A DNA stretch of 64,000 nt from Sclerotinia nivalis (lineage: Eukaryota > Ascomycota > Leotiomycetes > Helotiales > Sclerotiniaceae), in NCBI GenBank assembly GCA_029531795.1, contig JAPEIS010000010.1, forward strand, positions 1,860,001 to 1,924,000. Reading direction: 5' to 3'. Made by a program: the position numbers and the translations under genes. A model generated the notes under the pieces. It saw nothing but the letters and a program-made list of their open reading frames with translations. It was not told the origin of the DNA and searched no databases. Below, piece by piece: positions 35,701-46,467 of the stretch (positions within the stretch are counted from its first letter, which is position 1; each line of letters starts with the position of its first letter).

Positions 35701-38056
35701 AACTTTTTCCGCTCTAAAGATAGCGTTTACTGAAACATCAATCCTAACCGTTTTCGATTGGGAAAAAGATATGATCGTAAAGATCAACATATCCGATTTC
35801 GTATTTGTTAGAGTGCTATCCCAATACAACGATATAGGAATCCTGAAACCTGTTGTATATTTCTCGAAAAAGCATTCGATCGCCGAATATAATTACAAGA
35901 TTTACAACAAAGAATTACTAACCATTATTCGATGCTTCAAAGAATAACATCCAAAACTAAAAGAAGTATTGTTTCCAATCCAGATAATCACAGATTACAA
36001 GAATTTGGAGTATTTTACAACTACCAAATTATTGAACCACCATCAAACCTATTGGTTTGAATTTCTATCTCGATTCAATTTCAAGATTACCTATCGACCA
36101 AATAAACAAAAAGCTAAACCTAATACTCTAACCAGAAGATCAGAAAACCTACCTAAAGAAAAAGATGAACACCTCCTATATCAAAACCAAACGATTTTGA
36201 AATCAGAAAACCTTGATCTCGCTTTATTCCCTATATCCATTTCTACTTCCGCACCTATCTCGCCTATACTTATCTCGTTTAATTCAATAAATTCCCCAAA
36301 GAAAAAAATTCGTTTTGCAATCACTACCCATAATCAATCCCACCGATCACCAAAAGAACCTAATTCAATTCGCCCAACCCCCAAATCTATCCTATCCATC
36401 CCTAACTCCTTATCCACTCCTAACACTCTACTTATCCTTAAAACTCTACCGATCCCTAAACCACTACCCACTCCTATTACTCCGCCTAATCAATTCCCAA
36501 CACCCATTGTAATCTTTGATCTACTATTCGAATCATCAAAGAAACTAAAAACTCTATTTGCTAAAATATATATATCCGATCCTATACCTACATCTATTCT
36601 GAAAACCTTGATAAAGAAAGCACCCAAGCATCCCCGTATTACTCTATCCGAATACACCAAGAATAATGATCTGCTATATTATCGCAGAAAGCTTTTCGTT
36701 CCTGATCACAATAATCTGAAAACTAAACTACTTCGCCTAATCCACAACTCCTCTACCACAAATCACCCACATCATATTCGCACCTTCGAGCTCCTATCCC
36801 GAAACTATTATTAACCTAGATATTATAACTATATCAACCATTGAATACATAATTATCATAATTACCACCAAACAATACCGAATTATAGAAAACAAAAAGG
36901 TATCCTCCATTTACTCCCAATCCTTCAACAAATATAAAGGGATATATCAATCGATTTCATAATACACCTCCCGAAAAGTTTTGATTACAATACGATATTC
37001 GTAATAATCGATCGATTAACTAAAATGAAACATTTCCTACCTTATTACAATACTTATAATTCCGAAGAAATAGCCCGCTTGTTCCTGAAGCATATCTGAA
37101 AGCTGCACAGCCTACCATCGACAATTATATCCAATCGTAATGTTCAATTCATATCTGATTTCTGAAAACATATCTGTAAACATCTAAATACAACATCGAA
37201 ACTATCGATAACCTACCATCCGAAAACCAATAGGCAAACTAAAAAAGCAAACGCTATACTCGAATAATATCTTCGATTATACATTTTGTATCTACAAAAC
37301 GATTGATCCGAATAATTATCGATTGCTGAATTTTCAATCAATTCCGTCTAATCTGAAAGTTCCCATCTGATTCCGTTCTTTACGAATTACAACTATCATC
37401 CGTATATAGAATTTGAACCGTTTATCGTCACTAACCGCCCTAATATCCAAAATACCGAAGAGTTTGTCAAGAAAATATCTCTGATCGCTGAGTATCTGAA
37501 AATCGAATTGATCGCTAGCCAAACTCGCTATACGAAGAATACCGACATCTATCATACTCCTACCCGCCGTTACAATCCTGATGATCTGATTTGGTTGAAC
37601 ACCAAAAACATCAAGACTCTAAAACCCCAAAAGAAACTAAATTGGAAAAATCTAAACCCGTTCCGGATCCTGTAAATTATAAACACATACACTTACGAAT
37701 TCGAATTACCTACCTCGATAAGAAATCACCCTGTATTCTATATAAACTTACTACACTCTACTCATAATGATTCTATCCCTAATCAACACAATCCGCCCCC
37801 TTCTCCCATTAAAGTCGAAAGAATCGAATAATTCGAAATAAAAGAAGTTCTAAATTCCCACTGGGAACACTACAATCGCAATAACCCCCATCTGAAATAT
37901 ACCATCCGATAAATCGATTATAACGAACCGACCAAAGAGTTTACTGATTATCTAAACAACACTCGAAAACTGATCCAGAATTACTATCGAAGATATCCTA
38001 ATAAACCTAGCCCTCATAACCACCTCAATAGAATTCGGTTTTAAAAAGAAAGATAC
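32775..38056 (+). pseudogene. Compound gypsy, second internal region: gag-pol with chromodomain, RIP-inactivated
   Basis: The gag start codon has become ATA (32775-32777; ATG in the first copy). Recognisable parts in order: gag with a mutated zinc knuckle (about 33850-33905), protease MVDSGCEGY (about 34218), RT (about 34740-35560, YLND instead of YLDD), RNase H (about 35700-36100), integrase with an HH zinc finger and core (about 36650-37300), and a chromodomain remnant (about 37805-38035, ending YYRRYPNKPSPHN). The chromodomain makes it a chromovirus-type gypsy. A purine-rich tract precedes LTR3. The 281-codon frame at 35969-36814 is open only because its strand lost G, which removes TGG-derived stops; it is not a separate gene. 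Confidence 0.88.
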
Positions 38057-38293
38057 TATCACAAAATCAAAACCGGGTCACTAGACCGATTCCTTTAGTA
38101 AACTCCACCTATCCGATCCAGCACCGAGCAGAACACGCTCGGTGATCATACCCTATAAAAGCGCTAGAGCTCGAAGCCCTAATACACACAAATGTATTTA
38201 AAGGAAACGTTCCTTTTATAGAAACGTAACTCTTCGAGCTACATTTTATCAATAAAAGTGATTTCTGTTATCCTGTCTGCTGCCTCCGTGATA
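38057..38293 (+). repeat. LTR3 of compound gypsy (237 bp), RIPped
   Basis: The same length as LTR1 and LTR2, but its first half shows many G-to-A changes, beginning tatcacaaaatcaaaacc. The last 46 bp are identical to the young solo LTRs at 48236 and 59532. Followed by the target duplication aattg. Confidence 0.9.
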
Positions 38294-38298
38294 AATTG

Positions 38299-41200
38299 TA
38301 TTTAAGAACTACTCCCAATCGTTCAGAAAGCTGTATTCAGAATCCCGATACAAATTGTATTCTTTAATCTGAAATGATATTTTCCGGGAGATTATATAAT
38401 ATATAAATATAGCTAATGAAAGTATTAATTAATTCTTTTGTTATTAAAGATCTTGTATTTATAAAATGTTTCATTTTTGTTAATCTACAAATAATTATTA
38501 ATATATATTTGTATATTGAATCGTAATGTTTATAATCTGATAAAGGTGTAATATAATCGATTGAAATATCTGATTATGGTTGGAAAGGAATAGACAACGG
38601 TTTCAGGAATCCTGAGGGGGATGATTTTGGAGATTTTGTTCGAATATAAAGTTCATAAGCTTGAATATAAATGCCTATTTCTTGATGTATTTGTGGCCAT
38701 CAGTAGCTTCTGAAGACTAAATCAATAATCTTCGTATAACCAAGATAGCCAACAGAACCCGATGAATATATTCTATATAAAATTTATATCTTCAATTTAT
38801 TATTAAACGGAATCTATAGTTTTTCACGATAATAGATTTTATTATTGTAAATACAGCAATCCTGTATAACTATTTGTAAGGTTTTCCTGAATTCTTTTGG
38901 CTATTTGATTGTAAAAGGGTCTTCGATTGTTGATATTAATTGTTTGGTTATATTTGATCTATTGTATACTATATCAATGAATTTGTCGATAAACTTATCT
39001 TCAAATGGTATTGTCCAATCTATTATAACTAATAAAAGATTGCCTGTAAGTTCTTTGTATAAATCTATATCGAATCTATCAACAAATAAAACGATACACT
39101 CCCGGTTTTTTAAACATTCGTCGTTGGGATCAAAACTATCAAATCGATTCTTTTGTTGGTGGCTCAAAGCATCTGACCGAATTGCTTTGGTTCCTGATCG
39201 ATAAACAATTCGGAAGTTATATTGAGATAAGAACTCTGATTATCATATTTGATATTGATTTAATGTTTTCGTCATTGTAAAGTATTCCAGATTTTTATAA
39301 TCGATCAGGATTTCGAATTCCTATTGAGATCCTTATAATTCCAATTGTTATTCCTTTATTGATTTAATAATAATTAATAATTCTTTATTGTAAATCTTGT
39401 AATTACATTCAACAACCAAATGTTTCGAAGAAAAGTATATTATTAATTGTAAAACATTGTTATCATTATATTAAGAAAATACTTTTTCCGAAGTTTAATC
39501 CGAAATATCTGTTTTCAATATAGTTTTTCTATTATAATTAAAATAAACAAATATTAGAGTTATTGTAAATACTTTCTTTAGATTCCCGAATGCTATTGTA
39601 TAATCGTTCTTCTATTATTAATCTATTTCTTTCTACAAAAAGTCATTTAAAGAATGATAAATCTTTGAAAAGTCTTTTATAAATCAATAATAAAAATTCG
39701 CAAAGCCAAGGAATCATTGTAAATCTTTAATAGATGTTAATTGTATTTAAAAGATAATAACTAATACTTTATTTTGATTCATTTTTATATCTTCAATTGT
39801 AATTATAAGATCTAAGTATTTCATAAAAGTTGTTTCGAATTCGTATTTATTAATATCGATTTGTAAACCAACATTTTGCAATTTCTGAATTATATTACGA
39901 ATATATTCTCGATATTGATTTTTATCTTCGAAATATATAAGAACGTTATCGAAGTATATAATACAGTATTTATCCAATTCGTTAAACAAAGTATGATTAA
40001 TATAGTATTGGAATGATATTGATATATTGCAAAAACCAAAAGGTATAATTAATGATTCGAATAATCCAAATTGAATAATGAAAACGGTTTTCTATTCATT
40101 ACTTTCTACAATATAAAGTTTGTTAAAAGCAACAATAATATCTAATTTGGTATAGATTTTTGCATTGCAAAAAGCATTTAGGGTTTTTCAAACAATTAGT
40201 AAAAAGTATCGGTTTTTAATAATAATATTGTTCAAATCATAATAATCCTAACAAATACAAACCCCTTCATTAGATTTGATTATTAGAAATAATGAAACTA
40301 CACTTCGTAATCTTGATTCCCGAATAAAACCTTTGGTAAAATTGTTATCGATCCATTTTCGAATTATTTCTAATTCGAGAAAAAACAAAAAACGATTTTT
40401 GAAATATAAAAGTTCTTTTCCAGATATTAACTCTATTTTATAATTCTATACCCATTGTAGAAGAAATGTATCTATATAACAAGATAGAAAAGCAAATAAT
40501 TTGTTTTGAAACTACAAAAGAAGCTTTTTCCTGATCTCGTTATCGCTAAATAATGATTTGTTATTGAGAAATTTCTCGATATCTATTTTTGTTATTTTTC
40601 GAAAATGTTCTGATTGATAATAATAATAAACAAAATCGTAAAGCTTCAGAGATACTTTGGCTAATGTATTAACGATATTGTTTTTTCCATATAATATATT
40701 CTTGAAATCTTATTTTTGAAGAGTTGGAATTATTGTTGCTTTATATAAATGTTCTTATCGGATAGTTTCTTTTATTCGATCTAATTCCTTTTATATAAAA
40801 TATATAATCTTTATTTTATTTTATTGACAAAAAGATATAAAACTAATAGTTTGTAATCAACAAATATTATCTAAATCTGATTTGGTATTGGAAATAATTT
40901 CGATTTGCTTTTTTGGGATTGAAACTGATAACGATGGTAAAAATTCATTCTTTGATATTGATTTCGATCGATATTGTTCAACGATCTTTTGTATAGATTT
41001 ATACTGAATAGAATGTTGGTTCGGTATCATTTGTATTTGAGATGATACTTCTTTATTGCAAACTTTTATACGATAATGATTTACATTAGATATCAAGGTC
41101 TTGTCGATTTGCAAATCGATTATAGAATCTTCTATCGATTTATAATTTTCGTTTGTAGAAACTGATTCATTATAATCTTGCTTCGACAGCTTTTTTAAGA

Positions 41201-43468
41201 CCGTCTTAAAATTTTGAGAGTATGTTTTATCGTCTTCGTTTTCGTCTTTAATAAATGATGATAAATATCGAGAAAGATTCTTCTTTGTATTAGAAAGGAA
41301 AGTTTTAATTGAAGATAATATATCAAAGACTTTATCGATAGATGGTTTTGTAGATATACTATTTTTGTATATTTGATCTATATATATTGACGAAAGGATT
41401 GTTAATACTTATATTGGATCGAATATACTGTAAAGACAACAATGAGTTATACAATATTGAGAATTGAAAGAGAGAATTATATTCTACCAGTTTATATATG
41501 AATTATAATATTGTAATTATGATAATCCGACAATAACTGAAGTTTCTTTAGAAAGTTTTGTAACAAAAAATAATTATGTTTCTTTATATTGTTTTATCGT
41601 TATATTTATTACAAAATAATCAGTAATGATATTTATAGTATTTCTATCTACCAAATGAAATTCGCAACAATATAATAAGGATCGAGTTGGGATATTATTT
41701 CGATTAACGAAAAAACGATCAACGAATACCTTTCCTGAATATCCGTTATCAATCAAGCTGGTCACATTGAAGGGAAAGAAGTGCGTTGGGAATATAGTAA
41801 TTTAAACGAATAAAGATTTGTTATCTATAGAATTGAGCTGTAAAGGTTCTTTGTTAGTTATTATTCATTATATCCATTCTATATTCCTTAATAACCCCCG
41901 CAAACGACTTGTCGCAAAAGTTAAACTTTTCCCGAATGCTTTTGAATAGATATAAGTAGCGATGATATTGTATTGCAAGAAGGTATATTTGATATACTTT
42001 CTGATAATACTAATGCTTTTTTTTCAACGAATTCAGTGAATATATTAAAGTATTATTGTTGGTGATTATTGTAACCTTGATAATTACCTCGTTGGAAACT
42101 TCCATGATCAATTGAATTAAAAGAATGGTATTGTTAAGCTTAAAATTGTACTTGATATTCTCCTCATTAATAACCACCTCAATTGATTGAACTGTTCGAA
42201 CGGTGTTGTTGATTTTGATATAATTAATAATTATTTTTCAAATAACTATTTTCACGGGAAATGCTTTTATATCCGCTTACATTTCTTATAGCATCGATTT
42301 ATTTCTTTGCTTTACAATTTACAATTCGATATCCAGATTGTTTACAAAAATGGTATAGATCATAAAGGTATTCGTACTCTCTTTGTATTTGTTTTGGGGT
42401 TCTAATTGTATCAAAATCTATAAGATCGCTTTGAATATAAGATATTAGCAATACTTATCTTTGAATATAAATTGAATTAGATTTCGAAAAATTTGTATTG
42501 TAATACTTGTTATTTCGATAGTTTTGGTTTTATATTTGGAATTTCTTTCTTCATCCTTTAATATCAATAAGTTCGCAAGGATTTGAATCGTTTTTTACCA
42601 ATACCTTCAGTTCATCGGTGACTTTTTGTTTCATTGCGAGGATTATTTCTCGGGGAGTTTTTCCATTAAGTACGCCCAAATATTCCAACTATGAATAAAA
42701 AGAGGGAAATGGGGTTTTGTCGCTTATTTTGAATTTGTCGAATTTGATTGTTGCCTTACATTCAGTGTCAATTGAAATATAAAGACCATCGAGTTTCTTT
42801 AGAAATACATCCACAGTAGTAAATTCCGATATATCATCTATAATTCCTTCAATATCCTTTCATCTTTCCTATCGAACTATTCCTTTCAAAAGCGAAACCA
42901 TATATAACAATTTCTTTTATTCTATATCGAAAATTGCAGGATTGTTTTTTCAACAGATATATAAACCCATTTTCTAATTTTTGTATTCGCTTTGCTAAAT
43001 CAAAAGATCTGTTTTTTCACCTTTAAACAGTTCAGGATTCTTTGTAGTTTGTCGTAATCGATAAATTGATACAATAAAATTTGCACCAATAAATAATTGA
43101 TCAAATTGTTTTCGAAAAGTAAAATTCTGAATCATTAATCTCGTATTAGTTGTATTATTTAATTGCAAATCTTCTTATAGTATATGTATTTCTTATCAAT
43201 ATTGCTTTGCTTGAGTTAGCGTTCGTTTTGTAAAACTGAACAAATATTGCATATATACAACAGCTTTAGGGTTTTATATATTAATAAATATATCAGAAAC
43301 AGGGGTTGGATTTTTAAGGTCTCCATTTTCAACATTGAAAAGCTCATATACAAATTATTAATAATTAGAAAAAATAGATTTAATATACTCTCGGAGTTTG
43401 GGCATTATCTTTGATCGGATTGGGGATATCAATGGTTCTAATGGGGTTGATTGAGTAGTGTCCGACAT
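38299..43468 (-). pseudogene. Gypsy A gag-pol remnant (gag, protease, RT, RNase H, integrase N-part)
   Basis: On the minus strand, gag begins with ATG at 43468 (MSDTTQSTPLEP). A degenerate knuckle HFCKQSGYRIVNCKAKK lies near 42300. The protease is near 41765-41574, with LIDNGYSG in place of LIDSGASG. RT is near 39989-39747, with YFDNVLIY instead of YxDDxLIY. The RNase H-integrase linker is near 39167-38901. Loss of catalytic residues and numerous stops mark it as dead. Integrase continues across the nested insertion at 26809. Confidence 0.8.
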
Positions 43469-43756
43469 AGTAATAGATTATTTAAGACAATCTTAAAAAC
43501 TGGGATATAATTATAAGATCTTTGATTTCGAGTATATAATAATGTAGTACTAGTTAAATCGAAATCTGGATCTGAATTTGAATCTGAATCTGAATCTAAA
43601 TCTAGATCGGGATTGGAATCGAATTAAAGCATTATTTATTGTTTATCGATGTATTGATAATCGAAGTTTCCGAGTATTTCGTGAAATTGATTATTTAGTA
43701 AAACTAGACTGTCTTTCCCGTTCAACAGTAGAATCTTTATAAAGGGTAGAATATAC

Positions 43757-43902
43757 TATTACGATGGTAGTAAGATGCTTTAAGATATGATGATATTCTA
43801 CGAAGAAGGAAAAAGATACTAGGAAGAACGCCGACTATATGGGGGATGGGTGCCTTAGGCAGCTATGCAGACTAGCTAGGAACGGGTTACGAACCCGTGA
43901 CA
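43757..43902 (-). repeat. 5' LTR of gypsy A (146 bp)
   Basis: Gap-free match to 25544-25689. Here the ends read tattacgatgg and cccgtgaca. The terminal bases TGTCAC...GTGATA (minus strand) are the same as in the compound gypsy LTRs, so the two elements belong to related lineages. Confidence 0.88.
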
Positions 43903-44500
43903 TTAATAATTTAATCGAAGAAATAATTAGAATCAATAACTATTTCTATAAATATATTGTTACGAATACTTGTCTTCTGAGTCATATAGAAGTGGTCAAG
44001 ATCTCGAATACTAATTAGTCACAGAATTGGGTAGTATTATTGTAGGTTTATTGTTGAAAACAGTTATATAGGGAATCGATCAATATAATGATAAATAAAC
44101 AAATAGTAATTGTCGTTGAGTACAAAGCTTTATATACTAAAAAAATATTATTTAATTATATAGATTTTTATTCTTTGCTAGGTAGACTGAAAGATAATCT
44201 ACTAGATTACCTGGGAGAGACTAAAAGATAGTCTCTTTTTCTATATAATTATTTTTCCTGTCTGAGGTTCTACTACTGTTTGATGCAATCGAGCCTAAGG
44301 TTCTCAGGCCTTATGGTTTATAATACTATCCCCTTCCTAGCTAAGCGTTGTCCCAATCGCTTATATCCAGCGGGCAGCCCTACTGAAGATAATTAGGTCC
44401 CGCTTGATCGGTTTTCTTCTTCTTTATTATACCTGTATTATGTACTCAACGAACGAAATAGATTGAACTAGGAAATCGTATCGAAAGATTAGGACAAAAA
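43903..44500. other. AT-rich interval, probable 3' LTR and end of gypsy B
   Basis: By position this should hold the 3' LTR of the minus-strand gypsy B. A tgttacgaa start near 43968 and a polypurine-like tract on the minus strand (about 44419-44436) are candidates. The 5' LTR is missing, so the boundary cannot be confirmed by comparison. Confidence 0.4.
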
Positions 44501-45008
44501 ATGGTAGCTTGTTCCCGTTGTGAAAAAGCTAGTCGTTCTGATAATTGTATTAGGATACCCACCGGCCTTCCAAATCGACGTTGTACTGAGTGCTCCCGGC
44601 AAAGCAAGACCTATGACTTCGTCTCTCGAAATCGTATACCGGAGTTATCCGACTGGGATTCTTTGGACCGTCAGCGTGAACGTTTGAAGAGTAAGGAAGA
44701 AGAGGTAATAGCTAAAAATTATTCGGTTATATCAACAGCAGTATTTCCTAGATGAACATAAAAGGAAAATGATCTAGGCAGGTCTCAATTCGCTGGATAA
44801 GTTGGATAAGTTGAAGGAAAGAGAGAGGTTGGAAAAGGAACAGACTAAGCAAGCAGAACAAGCTCCTCAGGTATCTAGTTCTTCCGGAGCCGACTCTTCG
44901 CTTTTCGAGCTTCCTCCGATGAGTGATTCTGAACTGGCTGCTTAGATAGAAGCCGAGGATTCCTTTGGTGGAATTTCTCCAAATCTCGTGGACAGTTCAG
45001 GTTCTTGA
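44501..45008 (+). pseudogene. Antisense accessory gene of gypsy B (Cys-rich, coiled-coil), broken
   Basis: Starts with ATG at 44501. Residues 4-31 form a cysteine cluster C-x2-C-x8-C-x11-C-x2-C, followed by a basic stretch and a Leu/Glu/Lys coiled-coil region (RQRERLKSKEEE, then GLNSLDKLDKLKERERLEKEQ). A short acidic Ser/Pro tail ends at TGA 45006-45008. The reading frame needs one frameshift between about 44730 and 44755, and it has TAG stops near 44774 and 44944, both explainable by RIP. It overlaps the end of pol (44875) tail-to-tail by about 134 bp. I recall that some Botrytis gypsy elements carry a reverse-oriented accessory gene called brtp, and that similar small Cys/coiled-coil proteins are frequent orphan predictions in fungi. 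I cannot verify either here. Its function is unknown. Confidence 0.7.
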
Positions 45009-45886
45009 CTGGTTCCTATATGTTTTCCGAGTATAGGTACCCTTCCCATTTGATCAGGTAGTGAAGATTTCCCCTAATATACTTCTGGTCTAGTATTTCT
45101 TCGACTTCATATTCGGCGTTTGGATTGACTGGTTCAATTTCGGTGTATGGCGCACTCGGCGCTCCTGGTGGTGCTGGTTCAAGGAGTGAAATGTGGAATA
45201 CTGGGTGTATATTTATTGTCTTTGGTAGTTCTAGGCGATAATTAACTGGTCTGACCACTTCGCTGATTTTGAAGGGTCCTAATTTTTTGTGATCCAATTT
45301 ATCGCTTGGTCTTTTCGTGTTGATGTTTCGTCTGAGGAGGTAAACCTTATCCCCCTTCTTAAGTGTTGGTCCCATACTACGCTTCTGGTTGTAATAATTC
45401 GCTGTTCGCTGAGCGATAAACTTGATGTCGAGTGATAATTGTTCGTGCAGATTCTTAAGGTCCTCTGCTTTCGTCATTCCAACATCTGATTTAGCTACAT
45501 CCGGCAACTGAGTGTTGTATGCTTTTGGCTCGAACCCAAAATTAGCATATGCCGGTGTCATACTTGTTGTCGCTGCCTCTGCGGTATTATATACGAACTG
45601 TGCGAGCAGTAGTAGTTCTACCCAATTATCCTATCGATAATTGACATAACATCTTAAGTATTATTCCATAGTTTGGTTCAACCGTTCCGTCTGACCGTCT
45701 GTCTGGGGATAGAACACTATTGAAAGCTTTCTCTTAATTCCTAGCAGTACTATGATTGATTGCCAAAATTTCGATATAAAGAGCTTGTCTCGATCCGAGA
45801 TAATCTCGTCTGGCACTCCGTGTACACTGACTATAGTCCTAAGAAATATATAGGCTAAGTCTTCAGCTGTACTGCTTTCTTTGTAT
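44875..45886 (-). pseudogene. Gypsy B integrase C-part and chromodomain
   Basis: From 45886 down: STAEDLAYIFLRT and the integrase core DEIISDRDKLF, then QTDGQTERLNQ, MTPAYANFGFEP and LPKTINIHPVFHISLLEP. A chromodomain follows, YEVEEILDQKYIRGNLHYLIKWEGYLYSEN. A TAG at 45016-45018 replaces an expected Trp. The same frame continues as EPVKNLNCPRDLEKFHQRNPR to a stop at 44875-44877. Chromodomains in such integrases are thought to guide insertion to H3K9-methylated chromatin. Confidence 0.85.
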
Positions 45887-46467
45887 GGATTGATTGATTG
45901 ATTGATTAAATTAACGTCTACACTGAGTCTAAGACTATCTAAGACGGCTAGAAGCTTTGTAGGCTCCTAACAAATAACAACTGGTGAAATGCTGGCTGTA
46001 TTAGGCTATAACTAGTACAATTTGGGGAGATTGAGATGGTTTCAATCTACTAATTTTGAATGGGGGAAGTGAAAACTAATTCTGGGGAACAAAGCCCGTT
46101 TTACAAATATTTTTGTATATAATAAAGAAAATAACAAATGAAATATGACATAATTCGAAATTGGAACGATTTACCCCGTATAAAGGGGTAAATTGATCAA
46201 AATAACCAAATTGACCAAATTGATCCAATTAATTATCTTCTCTTAATTCATTCTTTTCTCCTTCGTTTTCTTGTTCTATATCCTTTTGCATCCTAACAAG
46301 ATGCTATGGTCTGGTGGTTATTTTTGTTATTTCGATAAATTCGAGGGTTTTGATGATTTCTATTTTGGTATAAAGTAAATATTTTATAGAAAATCGAAAA
46401 ATAAAATTGTTTCTTTTGAATATTCTTTTAGTTGATTTATATAAAGAGTAATTGAGGAAAAGATAAT

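Larger units (their letters stand above)
26810..38293 (+). mobile_element. Compound gypsy insertion: LTR-internal-LTR-internal-LTR in one target duplication
   Basis: Three 237-bp LTRs in direct orientation (26810-27046, 32500-32736, 38057-38293) separate two gypsy internal regions that share the same frames. The 5 bp before the first LTR (aattg, 26805-26809) equal the 5 bp after the third (aattg, 38294-38298). The whole array therefore behaves as one insertion in gypsy A. The first internal region lacks integrase and chromodomain, and it also carries a Fot1/pogo insertion. The second is full length. All coding frames are RIP-damaged. Confidence 0.88.
25544..43902 (-). mobile_element. Ty3/gypsy element A, RIP-inactivated, split by a nested insertion
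   Basis: The element is bounded by two 146-bp LTRs in the same orientation (25544-25689 and 43757-43902). Read on the minus strand, the order is 5' LTR, gag (start about 43468), protease (about 41765), reverse transcriptase (about 39989), RNase H/linker (about 39167), integrase, 3' LTR. That is the normal gypsy order. The integrase is broken at 26805-26809/38294-38298, where the compound gypsy inserted. Without that insertion the element is about 6.9 kb, a usual gypsy size. A purine-rich tract on the minus strand (25690-25705) directly precedes the 3' LTR, as a polypurine tract should. I found no matching target duplication outside the LTRs (attag versus ttaat). Every frame is interrupted by stops. 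Confidence 0.85.

Noticed and set aside
35969..36814. 281-codon frame as an independent host gene
   Set aside because: It aligns with the RNase H-integrase region of the compound gypsy and is open only because of strand-biased loss of G.
25544..43902. Target duplication around gypsy A
   Set aside because: The flanks read attag and ttaat, which do not match. I therefore claim the LTR pair, but not a duplication.
44725..44780. A spliced intron that would rescue the accessory gene of gypsy B
   Set aside because: The only GT...AG pairs that restore frame are around 34 bp, too short for a fungal intron, and a stop would remain. A frameshift plus RIP stops is simpler.
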